Source of the DNA: Congzhengia sp045635085
GTDB taxonomy: Bacteria; Bacillota; Clostridia; UBA1381; UBA9506
Assembly: GCA_045635085.1 (NCBI GenBank)
Contig: JAZRBM010000003.1
Span: forward strand, 1 to 18,958
Length of the DNA: 18,958 nt
Reading direction: 5' to 3'
Shown here piece by piece: positions 1-6,214 of the stretch (position 1 is its first letter; every line of letters begins with the position of its first letter). The notes under the pieces are model-generated. The model was not told where the DNA came from. It was given only the letters and a program-made list of their open reading frames with translations, and made no database searches. The translations under genes were made by a program, and so were the position numbers.

Positions 1-217
1 CCCTATTTTTAATTTTCAATTCTCAATTTTTATTTTTTATTTTTAATTTTTCCTATATTCTAAATAGCCGTTTTAAGCCTGTGTTTATATATAGGTATAT
101 AAATCTATTCATACATATATAAAACTGCCTGTATGAGCCGTATAATGAGTTATACGTATATATACTTATATATAATAATGAGATTATGTGCAAACTTGCA
201 CATTGAGATTATAGACT

Positions 218-245
218 ATCGGCAATTTTTACACTTTTTGCCGAT
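218..245. terminator. hairpin, possible terminator of a gene left of the window
   Basis: ATCGGCAA and TTGCCGAT pair across an A/T-rich loop. No long T-run follows on either strand, so termination is only a guess. Confidence 0.35.
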
Positions 246-338
246 TTATTGTGAATTGTCTGACAATTAAAAAAGGATTTTTTGCTTTTATTATATCATA
301 TTTTTCCAATTTGTCAAGCCTAAACATTCGTTCGAGAT

Positions 339-471
339 AATTGTAATATAAAACCGAAAATCTGCTCTCTGTTGTGATTGTAATATAAAACCAAATATTT
401 CAATATTGTAATATAATACCGATGTTTCGCGGAACGTTTCACGGTTGAATTTTCGGTTTTGTATTACAATT
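339..471. repeat. F/R repeat cluster 1 (3 F, 1 R)
   Basis: Three copies of the forward element (TTGTAATATAAAACC or TTGTAATATAATACC type) are followed by one reverse copy, CGGTTTTGTATTACAATT. F and R are reverse complements with T/C and T/A variation at two positions. Confidence 0.85.
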
Positions 472-479
472 ATTTGAGT

Positions 480-514
480 AAACATCGGTAAAATTATTAG
501 TTTTACCGATGTTT
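480..514. terminator. perfect 14-bp hairpin
   Basis: AAACATCGGTAAAA and TTTTACCGATGTTT are perfect complements around a 7-base loop. It sits directly after repeat cluster 1. The arms end in A and T runs, so it could act as a bidirectional terminator. No adjacent gene is visible to the left. Confidence 0.55.
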
Positions 515-776
515 AGTTTAATTTGATTTGCACCGAGTCGTTTGAAGCCGAGTTTCAATCAAATTACCTAACAGGTAATTTTAACCCAAAATCAACAGAA
601 TAACCCCGATATTTTAATATTTAGGTATCTAACTATTATTATATATATACTATGAGTGATACCTGTATTATATATACATATATATATTAGTCCCACGCTC
701 TACGATTACTATGTACTATGGGCGTGGAGATTTCCCATTTACTTTGACCGAACAGGTCGTTATTGACCGATTTGGT

Positions 777-938
777 TTGTAATATAAAACCGATTGTAAT
801 ATAATACCGAACAATTTTTGTAATTGTAATACAATACCAAAATTATTTTGAATTGTAATATAAAACCGAGAGTTTTATTGCCCGATTCTTTCGGTTTTAT
901 ATTACAATATAGAAGTTTGTCGGTATTATATTACAATT
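777..938. repeat. F/R repeat cluster 2 (4 F, 2 R)
   Basis: Four F copies are followed by two R copies. The inner F (AAAACC form) faces an R of GGTTTT form and the next outer F (AATACC form) faces an R of GGTATT form, so the variable base matches within nested pairs. Confidence 0.85.
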
Positions 939-966
939 CTGCAATTCTGCACATGAAATTGGGGTA

Positions 967-995
967 TTGCAATATTAGAACACTTATGGTATAAT
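967..995 (+). promoter_or_regulatory. sigma-A promoter for the gene at 1024
   Basis: TTGCAA at 967-972, a 17-base spacer and TATAAT at 990-995 preceded by ATGG (extended -10). Confidence 0.85.
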
Positions 996-1023
996 CAACT
1001 TGCAAGCGAAAGGAGGCTTTGAA

Positions 1024-1164
1024 ATGCGAATAGTTTATAAAGATTTTGATATTTGTTTTAATGTTTATAAGCGTAAAGAGTGGACAGTACAATATTGTGG
1101 AGATGATTATGTATTTTTAACTCTTGAAGATGCTAAAAATTTTATTGATAATTTGGAGGTATAA
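1024..1164 (+). CDS. small hypothetical protein, 46 aa
   Basis: This 46-codon gene starts at an ATG 5 bases after AAAGGAGG and lies about 28 bases downstream of a strong promoter. The product begins MRIVYKDFDICFNVYKRKEW and ends DAKNFIDNLEV. The pattern of alternating beta-like residues (WTVQYCGDDYVFLTLEDA) followed by a short helix is common in tiny phage proteins, where the 'xLEDAxxFI' ending often closes a two- or three-strand sheet. I do not recognise a named family. It is the first gene of a two-gene unit: its stop is one base before the next start, and the next gene's ribosome binding site lies inside its last codons, so the two are probably translationally coupled. Confidence 0.75.
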   Translation: MRIVYKDFDICFNVYKRKEWTVQYCGDDYVFLTLEDAKNFIDNLEV

Positions 1165-1165
1165 T

Positions 1166-1423
1166 ATGGTGTGGAATGATAATTGGCGTTCTGAACTTGA
1201 ATCGGTAGATTATTTATGTTATATTCGTTTATGTGAGTGCAGAAACGTACAAAGTGATGTAGTTAAGATGGCTAAACTTATGTATAAATATAATAAAGAG
1301 AAATTTGACCCCGTAGATTGTCTTATTCGTATGTTAGAATGGATGGATATGAACGGACAGTGGGAAATTGCAGACCTAACACAAAAACAATTTAATGACG
1401 CACTTGATTTTATTAGAAATTAA
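1166..1423 (+). CDS. hypothetical protein, 85 aa
   Basis: The start chosen is ATG 1166 because GGAGG lies 6 bases upstream inside the end of the previous gene; a longer frame from 1124 would add 14 residues without a ribosome binding site. The product starts MVWNDNWRSELESVDYL and is predicted mostly helical, with two Trp near the N-terminus, a cluster of Cys (CYIRLCECRN) around residues 18-27, and a C-terminal helix ending ALDFIRN. The CxxxxCxC spacing could hold metal but matches no motif I can name. It ends with TAA about 9 bases before the -35 of the next promoter, with no obvious terminator between, so read-through into the next unit is likely. Confidence 0.75.
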   Translation: MVWNDNWRSELESVDYLCYIRLCECRNVQSDVVKMAKLMYKYNKEKFDPVDCLIRMLEWMDMNGQWEIADLTQKQFNDALDFIRN

Positions 1424-1432
1424 AAAAAATAC

Positions 1433-1462
1433 TTGACAACATATATAATAATATGATATAAT
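1433..1462 (+). promoter_or_regulatory. sigma-A promoter for the gene at 1575
   Basis: TTGACA at 1433-1438, an 18-base spacer and TGATATAAT (extended -10, hexamer at 1457-1462). The leader to the start codon is about 105 bases, longer than in other cassettes. Confidence 0.8.
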
Positions 1463-1574
1463 GTGTTCAGAACAAAAGGAATGACCCACAAAACGGAGTA
1501 CGGATTTGAATGGTTGATTCAATCGGAAAGATTTGGAAACAAATGCAGGGTTGCACATTTAGGAGGGATTAAAA

Positions 1575-1763
1575 ATGAAACAAATTAAATGGTTTGACAA
1601 AGAAAATGAACTTGTACACGGTGGTATTCTTCTTGACAATGGAGATATTATTTGTGCTTGTTGCGGTGGTTTGATTCCTGTTGATGAACAATTAGGAGAG
1701 GTTGAAATCCTTGATATTTATGATTCTTGGGTTGACTTTTCTGACGAAATTATTGGAGAATAA
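1575..1763 (+). CDS. hypothetical protein, 62 aa, acidic with a Cys cluster
   Basis: ATG 1575 follows AGGAGGG by 7 bases. The product begins MKQIKWFDKENELVHGGILL and carries C-A-C-C at about residues 28-31 (GDIICACCGGLIPVDEQ). This resembles half of a zinc knuckle, but no second Cys/His pair follows, so metal binding is unproven. The C-terminal half is strongly acidic (EVEILDIYDSWVDFSDEIIGE). It looks like a beta-rich single-domain accessory protein. It is followed after 14 bases by another acidic gene with its own AGGGAGGG site, and both share the promoter at 1433. Function unknown. Confidence 0.75.
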   Translation: MKQIKWFDKENELVHGGILLDNGDIICACCGGLIPVDEQLGEVEILDIYDSWVDFSDEIIGE

Positions 1764-1777
1764 GGGAGGGATTCAAA

Positions 1778-2029
1778 ATGAGAATAGCAAGAGAGTTTGA
1801 TTTTAGTGATTTACAATACAACTGTTGGGAATGTGAAGATGTTCTTGATGCGGTTTATAATGCCGACAAAGAAGATGATTTGATGATGCTTCTTGAAGAT
1901 GTTTTTAATGAAGAAGTGCCAACACTTACAGAAGTAAATGACCTGTTAAGATTTGACGGAGATTGGGTTCTTGAAAGTCTTGGAATTAACCCCGAAGACG
2001 ATGATGATGATGATGATTTAGACGATTAA
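1778..2029 (+). CDS. very acidic protein, 83 aa, with poly-Asp tail
   Basis: Start ATG 1778 lies 7 bases after AAGGGAGGG. The protein is extremely acidic throughout and ends in seven consecutive Asp followed by LDD. The middle reads VPTLTEVNDLLRFDGDWVLESLGI. A similar segment (PTLTELNDFLWFD...) is, from memory, common in small proteins of Clostridia mobile elements, usually annotated hypothetical. The charge suggests a nucleic-acid mimic or a partner of a basic protein; anti-restriction DNA mimics are one candidate class, but nothing here proves that. It is the last gene of its unit and is followed within 6 bases by a long terminator hairpin. Confidence 0.8.
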   Translation: MRIAREFDFSDLQYNCWECEDVLDAVYNADKEDDLMMLLEDVFNEEVPTLTEVNDLLRFDGDWVLESLGINPEDDDDDDDLDD

Positions 2030-2033
2030 AAAA

Positions 2034-2095
2034 TTACCGCTATAAGAAATCCCTAATATATATATTATATTTAGGGAACTCTTATGGCGGTTTTT
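2034..2095 (+). terminator. long intrinsic terminator after the 83-aa gene
   Basis: ACCGCTATAAGA..TCCCTAATATA pairs with TATATTTAGGGA..TCTTATGGCGGT, then TTTTT. The same left arm recurs at 10,817 and at 18,164. Confidence 0.85.
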
Positions 2096-2104
2096 GCATT
2101 TTTG

Positions 2105-2344
2105 AATTGTAATATAATACCGAAATTTTCCTGTTGTGAAGCGTAATTGTAATACAATACCGAGAGTTTTACTGCTGAACCTGTACGGTATTATATTACA
2201 ATTATTGTTTTATTAGGTATTATATTACAATTATATATTGTAATACAATACCGAGATTATTCTTGGCGTTCTGTTCGGTTTTATATTACAATTCTCTGCG
2301 AACTGCCCGAAGCCTCTGTTTTTTATCTGTTTTATATTACAATT
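2105..2344. repeat. F/R repeat cluster 3 (3 F, 4 R)
   Basis: The order is F F R R F R R. The first four can nest as two hairpins with matching variable bases. Confidence 0.85.
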
Positions 2345-2362
2345 ATTTTATTAAAAAAGTGC

Positions 2363-2391
2363 TTGCAATATTTTAATATTTGTGGTATAAT
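2363..2391 (+). promoter_or_regulatory. sigma-A promoter of the four-gene unit at 2422
   Basis: TTGCAA at 2363-2368, 17 bases, then TATAAT at 2386-2391 preceded by TGTGG. Confidence 0.85.
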
Positions 2392-2421
2392 ATGTATATC
2401 AAAACAAAGGAGGTGCGCGAA

Positions 2422-2517
2422 ATGGCACTTATTGAAAGACTTGAACAGGCAATGGATAATGAAGATTATGATTTAGTAAAAGAAATACTTGATGAAATAG
2501 ATAAGGAGGATAAATAA
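2422..2517 (+). CDS. micro-protein, 31 aa, acidic helix
   Basis: ATG 2422 follows AAAGGAGGTGCGCGA. The product, MALIERLEQAMDNEDYDLVK followed by EILDEIDKEDK, reads as two short amphipathic helices rich in Glu and Asp. Despite its size it has a good ribosome binding site and a proper promoter, and its stop (TAA) shares an A with the next ATG, so it is very probably translated and coupled to the next gene. No family is recognised. Confidence 0.7.
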   Translation: MALIERLEQAMDNEDYDLVKEILDEIDKEDK

Positions 2518-2675
2518 TGTATATTAAAGAAAAGGTAATTTATCAGATTCAAAAAGATTATGGTTACACAAGAAAACAGGCTCTTGATTTTTATGACCGC
2601 ATTGATGATGAAATGCGTGAAGAGTTTGACAGAGAATATTACGCAGAAGCAAGAAAATCATTTTATGAAGATTAG
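2517..2675 (+). CDS. hypothetical protein, 52 aa, helical
   Basis: It starts at ATG 2517, overlapping the previous stop by one base (TAATG), with AAGGAGG inside the preceding gene. The sequence begins MYIKEKVIYQIQKDYGYTRK and ends EYYAEARKSFYED. It is charged and helical. The pattern 'IQxDYGYTRxxALxFYD' suggests a small helical bundle, perhaps helix-turn-helix-like, but with no clear DNA-binding signature. It ends TAG, 9 bases before the next start, whose AGGAGG overlaps the stop codon. It is the second gene of a four-gene operon. Confidence 0.75.
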   Translation: MYIKEKVIYQIQKDYGYTRKQALDFYDRIDDEMREEFDREYYAEARKSFYED

Positions 2676-2684
2676 GAGGTTAAT

Positions 2685-2909
2685 ATGTTAAATAACAGAG
2701 AAGAGTTACTTGATATTTTAGGTGCATACCGCAGACAGATTATCAGAAGCGGTAAAGAATACCCAACAGTAGTTATAAGTGATATTTTTGATTCAATAAA
2801 TCACGTTTTAAGAGAAAATAACTATATGGGTTTATATGTTGAAGATGCAAACATAAACTATAAAGATGTTAAAATAAAAAAGGTTTATGAAGATGATATA
2901 ACAGATTAG
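2685..2909 (+). CDS. hypothetical protein, 74 aa
   Basis: ATG 2685 is preceded by TTAGGAGGTTAAT. The product begins MLNNREELLDILGAYRRQII and ends KKVYEDDITD. The N-terminal half is helical and basic; the C-terminal half is likely beta. It sits in an operon with two even smaller helical proteins and a membrane-anchored protein. The intergenic string 'TTAGGAGGTTAATATG' is identical before this gene and the next, hinting that the operon grew by gene duplication or cassette joining. Function unknown. Confidence 0.75.
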   Translation: MLNNREELLDILGAYRRQIIRSGKEYPTVVISDIFDSINHVLRENNYMGLYVEDANINYKDVKIKKVYEDDITD

Positions 2910-2918
2910 GAGGTTAAT

Positions 2919-3167
2919 ATGCTTATAATCACTTTATTTATTATTTTAACGGTCTTAAATCCATTTGTTGATATTACAATAGGGCGGTGTATAGATAATG
3001 CAGGAAATGGCAAAGAATACAACGGAGAGCCGTATTATAATTATATAAAATATGACGAGTCGGAGGTTAACGAAAATGACATTGTGGTTACAGGTTTTAT
3101 TCTTAATAGTTACGGAGAGTGTGAAGAACGTTTGTTTGATAAAGTAATTTTAAGAGATACAAAATAA
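2919..3167 (+). CDS. membrane-anchored or secreted protein, 82 aa
   Basis: ATG 2919 has the same AGGAGGTTAAT leader as the gene before it. Residues 2-17 (LIITLFIILTVLNPFV) form a hydrophobic segment with no preceding positive charge, consistent with an N-terminal membrane anchor or signal sequence. The rest is polar (KEYNGEPYYNYIKYDESEVN) and ends with a predicted beta region (DIVVTGFILNSYGECEERLF). The domain type resembles the other small membrane protein at 10,057: a short anchor, then a beta-rich acidic ectodomain with two Cys. No signal peptidase site is clear. The TAA stop lies 3 bases before the next -35. Confidence 0.75.
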   Translation: MLIITLFIILTVLNPFVDITIGRCIDNAGNGKEYNGEPYYNYIKYDESEVNENDIVVTGFILNSYGECEERLFDKVILRDTK

Positions 3168-3170
3168 ATA

Positions 3171-3199
3171 TTGACAAATATTAAAATATATGATATAAT
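3171..3199 (+). promoter_or_regulatory. strong promoter with no coding gene behind it
   Basis: TTGACA at 3171-3176, 17 bases, TGATATAAT with the hexamer at 3194-3199. It is as good as any gene promoter in the window. Confidence 0.8.
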
Positions 3200-3205
3200 A
3201 TAATT

Positions 3206-3287
3206 GTGTTGTTGGTGTTGTTGTTTTTCCATGATATTTTCCTTTCGTGAAAAGCGGTGGTGCAGTAAGTCCATCGCTTTTCTTATT
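3206..3287 (+). ncRNA. candidate small RNA, about 80 nt
   Basis: A consensus promoter at 3171-3199 would start a transcript near 3206. That transcript runs only to a strong hairpin at 3249-3282 (GAAAAGCGGTGG pairing with CCATCGCTTTTC, 12 bp with one G-U). No ribosome binding site or sensible reading frame lies between. The 5' part is a U/G-rich single strand (GTTGTTGGTGTTGTTGTTTTTCC) that could base-pair with A/C-rich targets. A T-run after the hairpin is weak (TTATTGG). A remnant promoter of a lost gene is the alternative. Confidence 0.5.
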
Positions 3288-3291
3288 GGAT

Positions 3292-3416
3292 AATTGTAAT
3301 ATAATACCGAAAAAATAGAGGCAGGAGCGTATTGTAATATAATACCGAGTCATTTCTGATTGAGGCAGTTCGGTTTTATATTACAATTAAGAAATTGAAG
3401 GTTTTATATTACAATT
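3292..3416. repeat. F/R repeat cluster 4 (2 F, 2 R)
   Basis: The order is F F R R. F copies are of AATACC form and R copies of GGTTTT form, so each pair has one T-T mismatch. Confidence 0.85.
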
Positions 3417-3443
3417 ATTTCTAAAAAATTTCTAAAAAAATTG

Positions 3444-3473
3444 TTGACAGATGAGGGTGAAGTATGATATAAT
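3444..3473 (+). promoter_or_regulatory. sigma-A promoter for the gene at 3502
   Basis: TTGACA at 3444-3449, an 18-base spacer and TGATATAAT (hexamer 3468-3473). Confidence 0.85.
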
Positions 3474-3501
3474 ATAGTCATAGTAAAGGAGGTATTAAAA
3501 T

Positions 3502-3747
3502 ATGAGAGTTTTCACAACAGAGTGCAAGGATTCAGTTACAGGTTATGCAATGGTTCTTTCAGAATGTTCTTATAATATGGCTTGTGATTGGCTTGAAAGA
3601 ACATTAAAAAAGTATGGCAGAGAGGTTTGGGCTGTTTCTAAATATGAAGATGATGATTTAGTTTATCTTCGTACAGGTGAACATTGGGGTAATCTTTGCA
3701 GAACTTTCGTATATGATGAAAGCCGTGGATTTTTAATGGGAGATTAG
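3502..3747 (+). CDS. hypothetical protein, 81 aa
   Basis: ATG 3502 follows AAAGGAGG by 9 bases. The product begins MRVFTTECKDSVTGYAMVLS and contains DWLERTLKKYGREVWAVSKY, a likely helix followed by a strand. It ends with VYDESRGFLMGD. The alternating strand-helix-strand pattern suggests a compact alpha/beta fold of the kind common among phage early proteins, but no catalytic motif is present. Two Trp and three Cys are present without metal-site spacing. It is followed 10 bases later by a basic micro-protein that shares its transcript. Confidence 0.75.
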   Translation: MRVFTTECKDSVTGYAMVLSECSYNMACDWLERTLKKYGREVWAVSKYEDDDLVYLRTGEHWGNLCRTFVYDESRGFLMGD

Positions 3748-3757
3748 GAGGTGTATT

Positions 3758-3898
3758 ATGTTAGACAAAAACAAAGCAAAACTCAAGCGTAAACAGGAGC
3801 GTGAAACCTTTGTTGGGTTCCGTCCTTCGAGTATAGACCACGCAAAAATCTATACTCGCAAGCGCAAGCATAAAAAAGACTATTCGGCTGATGAATAG
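3758..3898 (+). CDS. basic micro-protein, 46 aa
   Basis: ATG 3758 lies 6 bases after AGGAGG, which overlaps the TAG stop of the gene before. The product begins MLDKNKAKLKRKQERETFVG and ends KRKHKKDYSADE. It is strongly basic (about 15 Lys/Arg in 46), which suggests nucleic-acid or ribosome binding. The final codons form the left part of the terminator stem, so the coding end and the terminator overlap. That the terminator begins right at its stop, and its good ribosome binding site, support it being real. No family is recognised. Confidence 0.7.
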   Translation: MLDKNKAKLKRKQERETFVGFRPSSIDHAKIYTRKRKHKKDYSADE

Positions 3899-3906
3899 TC
3901 TTTTTT
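3872..3906 (+). terminator. intrinsic terminator overlapping the end of the 46-aa gene
   Basis: AAAAAAGACTATTC, a 7-base loop, then GAATAGTCTTTTTT: 14 perfect pairs, so it could work in both directions. Confidence 0.9.
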
Positions 3907-3914
3907 ATGTAGTG

Positions 3915-4030
3915 AATTGTAATACAATACCGCAATAATATATAATTGTAATACAATACCGAACAAATAAGGCGTGGAGTCTATCGGTTTTATATTACAA
4001 TTAGATTTTTATGCGGTTTTATATTACAAA
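3915..4030. repeat. F/R repeat cluster 5 (2 F, 2 R)
   Basis: The order is F F R R. Both F are of the TACAATACC form and both R of the GGTTTTATATT form, so there are two mismatches per pair. Confidence 0.85.
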
Positions 4031-4048
4031 TATTTTTCAAAAAACTTG

Positions 4049-4077
4049 TTGACAGAAATTAAAATCTGTGGTATAAT
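4049..4077 (+). promoter_or_regulatory. sigma-A promoter for the gene at 4108
   Basis: TTGACA at 4049-4054, 17 bases, TATAAT at 4072-4077 preceded by TGTGG. Confidence 0.9.
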
Positions 4078-4107
4078 GTATTCATAATAAAAAAGGAGGT
4101 AGCAATT

Positions 4108-4476
4108 ATGCTAAACAAAATTAAATTTTCTTATCGTGAAGCCAACGACCAAAGCCACAATTTTACACCTTATCACACAAAATTTAAGTGTAAGATTAAA
4201 TATTGTGGTTTACAGTACACGTTCAGTTATCAGTGTAACACCGACCACGATATGCCAAATCTTATTGCTTGTCTGTACGCAGTAACATCAGATATGTTCT
4301 GTTACGATGACGCAAGAAGTCTTGCAGATTTCTGTGATGAATTGGGTTATACAAACCTTGTAGAAGCAGAAAAAGCATACAAGGCTTGTAAGAAAACATC
4401 AAAAGCAATTCATCGTTTGTTTACAGATGATGAACTTGATGAAATAATGGAGGAACTTACAGAAGAGGGCTATTAA
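4108..4476 (+). CDS. conserved-type phage protein, 122 aa
   Basis: ATG 4108 follows AAAAAGGAGGTAGCAATT. The N-terminal half is a likely beta-sheet (FKCKIKYCGLQYTFSYQCNT). The C-terminal half is helical, with SLADFCDELGYTN and AYKACKKTSKAIHRLFTDDE followed by LDEIMEEL. From memory, the arrangement 'beta-sheet, then DFCxEhGY, then a helix with YxACxK...LFTxxEL' is that of a small protein family widespread in phages and plasmids of Firmicutes and others, with no assigned function; I give no family number because I am not sure of it. It is monocistronic, with a terminator starting at its last codons. Confidence 0.8.
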   Translation: MLNKIKFSYREANDQSHNFTPYHTKFKCKIKYCGLQYTFSYQCNTDHDMPNLIACLYAVTSDMFCYDDARSLADFCDELGYTNLVEAEKAYKACKKTSKAIHRLFTDDELDEIMEELTEEGY

Positions 4477-4491
4477 GCCCTTTTCTTTTTT
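4463..4491 (+). terminator. intrinsic terminator of the 122-aa gene
   Basis: The AGGGC/GCCCT stem with TATTAA loop overlaps the stop codon and is followed by TTTTCTTTTTT. Confidence 0.85.
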
Positions 4492-4496
4492 GCGTT

Positions 4497-4593
4497 AATT
4501 GTAATATAATACCGAGGTTTTGATGCACGGAGAAGCAGAGAAGTTTCGGTTTTGTATTACAATCCTGTTTTCTGTTGGTTTTATATTACAATT
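4497..4593. repeat. F/R repeat cluster 6 (1 F, 2 R)
   Basis: One F (AATACC form) is followed by R copies CGGTTTTGTATTACAAT and TGGTTTTATATTACAATT. Confidence 0.8.
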
Positions 4594-4617
4594 ATTTTCT
4601 TTTTCTAAAAGTTTTTA

Positions 4618-4646
4618 TTGACAAATATATTTTAATATGGTATAAT
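4618..4646 (+). promoter_or_regulatory. sigma-A promoter for the gene at 4674
   Basis: TTGACA at 4618-4623, 17 bases, TATAAT at 4641-4646 preceded by ATGG. Confidence 0.9.
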
Positions 4647-4673
4647 ATAGTTACAATAAAGGAGGTAGCCACT

Positions 4674-4946
4674 ATGAAAACAACATTAGTTTGCACAAGA
4701 AAATTTAATAAAGAAGAATACAAGTTTTATCTTAATGAACCCGACTATATTGGAGAAAAAGGAATATGTGGAATTGAGGTTATTCCGTATGTATCAGTAG
4801 AAACGCCCGAAAATGGTTTTGGATATTCTGATACCGTTTTAATGAATAACGGCAAAGCATATACAATTCATCGTTATCTCCCGTTATGGATTCTTAAAAA
4901 AGTAGAAAAGAAAATGAAAGATATTTTGGAAGTGTATTATAAATAA
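4674..4946 (+). CDS. hypothetical protein, 90 aa
   Basis: The start chosen is ATG 4674, 9 bases after AAAGGAGG and downstream of the promoter; a longer frame from 4575 would include the promoter itself and must be wrong. The product begins MKTTLVCTRKFNKEEYKFYL and contains YVSVETPENGFGYSDTVLMN, giving a beta-rich N-terminal two thirds, then a Lys-rich helix (LWILKKVEKKMKDILEVYYK) at the end. No catalytic motif is seen. It is a single-gene cassette bounded by repeat clusters 6 and 7. Function unknown. Confidence 0.75.
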   Translation: MKTTLVCTRKFNKEEYKFYLNEPDYIGEKGICGIEVIPYVSVETPENGFGYSDTVLMNNGKAYTIHRYLPLWILKKVEKKMKDILEVYYK

Positions 4947-4949
4947 AAT

Positions 4950-4993
4950 AAGGTAAACATTTTTTAAGGTAAACCTTTTTGGTTTACCTTTTT
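4950..4993 (+). terminator. intrinsic terminator with duplicated left arm
   Basis: AAGGTAAACC-TTTTT-GGTTTACCTT followed by TTT forms the hairpin at 4966-4990. A second near-copy of the left arm, AAGGTAAACA, lies just upstream at 4950-4959 and could compete for the right arm. Confidence 0.85.
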
Positions 4994-5006
4994 AATTTTC
5001 ATTTTT

Positions 5007-5185
5007 AATTGTAATATAATACCGATTTTTATTTTTTATTTTCAATTTTCACGCTTCGATTTTTTCGGTATTATATTACAAACGGCTATTGTAATACAAT
5101 ACCGAGAACTGCCGAGGCAGCAGGCGCGGTTTTATATTACAATTAGGCGCGGCTGATGCAGTTGTTTCTGTATTATATTACAATT
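5007..5185. repeat. F/R repeat cluster 7 (2 F, 3 R)
   Basis: The order is F R F R R. The loop of the second pair carries the GC-rich string GGCAGCAGGCGC, which recurs in cluster 13 and, in part, in cluster 12. Confidence 0.85.
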
Positions 5186-5203
5186 ATTTTTTCAAAAAAG
5201 GTG

Positions 5204-5232
5204 TTGACAGAGTTGTAAAACTATGGTATAAT
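5204..5232 (+). promoter_or_regulatory. sigma-A promoter for the gene at 5298
   Basis: TTGACA at 5204-5209, 17 bases, TATAAT at 5227-5232 preceded by ATGG. Confidence 0.9.
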
Positions 5233-5297
5233 ACAATTACCGAAAGGGAAAGAAACCATAAACAGTAAAACCTAAACAGAAAGGAAAGGTAGAAAGT

Positions 5298-5603
5298 ATG
5301 GGAACATTCAAAGTTGAACAGATGATTAACGACAGAGGAAATGGCGCGATGAATCAGTTTATTCTGCGTGTTGGTAACACAATCGCTTTTCAGAGTTACG
5401 ACTCAACGATTGCGGTTGTTGACCGTGACAATAACACGGTAACAATTTTCCCCGATTGGGATTATTCAGTTACTACAGGAAAACATCGCAATATCTTTTT
5501 CCGTGATTATGCCTACATTCCCGAACTTGCAACCAAGAAAGGAATCGAAAAGGCTCTCCAAGACGGGATATGCGGTAGATGGAAAATCATCAAAACCGCA
5601 TAG
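5298..5603 (+). CDS. hypothetical phage protein, 101 aa
   Basis: ATG 5298 follows AGAAAGGAAAGG, a weaker purine-rich site than elsewhere. The product begins MGTFKVEQMINDRGNGAMNQ and carries FQSYDSTIAVVD followed by FPDWDYSVTTGKHRNIFF. The spaced motif 'FxSYxSxIA ... WDYSxTTxKH...F' is, as I recall, typical of a DUF family of about 100-residue proteins found in many phages; the fold is probably a small beta-barrel. A C-terminal helix and an Arg/Lys-rich end (GRWKIIKTA) follow. Codon use is slightly richer in GC than the neighbours. It is monocistronic, with a hairpin 30 bases downstream. Confidence 0.8.
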   Translation: MGTFKVEQMINDRGNGAMNQFILRVGNTIAFQSYDSTIAVVDRDNNTVTIFPDWDYSVTTGKHRNIFFRDYAYIPELATKKGIEKALQDGICGRWKIIKTA

Positions 5604-5632
5604 GACATAGAAAACCTCCTATAAATGTTTTG

Positions 5633-5672
5633 TGGAAATGGGAACGGCTCGAAAGGTCGTTCTCATTTTCCA
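5633..5672 (+). terminator. long hairpin after the 101-aa gene
   Basis: TGGAAATGGGAACG pairs with CGTTCTCATTTTCCA around a GAAA-containing loop. It is followed by TTTATAAT rather than a clean T-run, so efficiency is uncertain. Confidence 0.6.
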
Positions 5673-5813
5673 TTTATAATATAATAATGTATCTTAATAA
5701 CATTATATAATTACTATGAATAATGCCTAATAACGCCCAAATAACGCATTATACGCGCCACTCGATGAATTACTATTACTAACAGGCAAAAATGCGTATA
5801 AATAAACGCTACG
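5673..5813. other. short gene-free segment with GCATTAT/ATAATGC repeats
   Basis: ATAATGC and GCATTAT form an inverted repeat around two ATAACGC direct repeats. No gene is visible. Confidence 0.4.
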
Positions 5814-6058
5814 AATTGTAATATAAAACCGTGATTGATGCAATTGTAATACAATACCGATAATTTTTTGAATTGTAATACAATACCGATAGTTTTTGAG
5901 GCGTAATTTTCGGTATTATATTACAATTCTTATTGTAATATAATACCGAGAGATTGAGGTCGGAAAGTTGTCGGTTTTATATTACAATTACCTGCACGGC
6001 AGTCATCGAGTCGGTATTATATTACAATTAAGAAGTTTATCGGTATTATATTACAATT
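5814..6058. repeat. F/R repeat cluster 8 (4 F, 4 R)
   Basis: The order is F F F R F R R R, which is balanced and can be drawn as nested hairpins. Confidence 0.9.
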
Positions 6059-6118
6059 ATTACGCCTACTGCTCCTGTGGGCGATGAAAAAAAAGCTTGA
6101 AGAAAAGAAAAATTTTTC

Positions 6119-6147
6119 TTGCAATATCTCCGAAAGTGTGGTATAAT
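6119..6147 (+). promoter_or_regulatory. TTGCAA-class promoter with CTCCGAAAG spacer
   Basis: TTGCAA at 6119-6124, 17 bases, TATAAT at 6142-6147. The spacer has CTCCGAAAGTGTGG, like those at 7665 and 8375. Confidence 0.85.
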
Positions 6148-6214
6148 ATATACAGAGTTAAGGAATTACCCTTACTCATCGCACATTCACAACATTATAT
6201 GGAGGGCTTGTTTT

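Larger units (their letters stand above)
1..1023. other. gene-free AT-rich leader region with hairpins and F/R repeats
   Basis: No convincing gene is seen here. The first 50 bases are low-complexity T-rich sequence of the ATTTTTAATTTTCA kind. It is followed by TA-rich sequence, a hairpin at 218-245 (ATCGGCAA with TTGCCGAT), repeat clusters at 339-471 and 777-938, and a 14-bp perfect palindromic hairpin at 480-514. Smaller inverted repeats include AATTACCT-AAC-AGGTAATT near 563-583 and CCCACGC...GGGCGTGG near 692-728. The only longer open frame, on the minus strand at 291-485, reads through the repeats and has no ribosome binding site. Confidence 0.6.

Noticed and set aside
291..485. Minus-strand open frame of 64 codons in repeat cluster 1
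   Set aside because: It reads through the F/R repeats and has no ribosome binding site or promoter.
3150..3353. Minus-strand open frame of 67 codons
   Set aside because: It crosses the promoter, the RNA hairpin and repeats; there is no start signal.
5582..5625. Minus-strand micro-gene of about 31 codons with AGGAGG, antisense to the end of the 101-aa gene
   Set aside because: Apart from the chance site (complement of ACCTCCT at 5614) there is no promoter, and the peptide is just the reverse reading of the gene.
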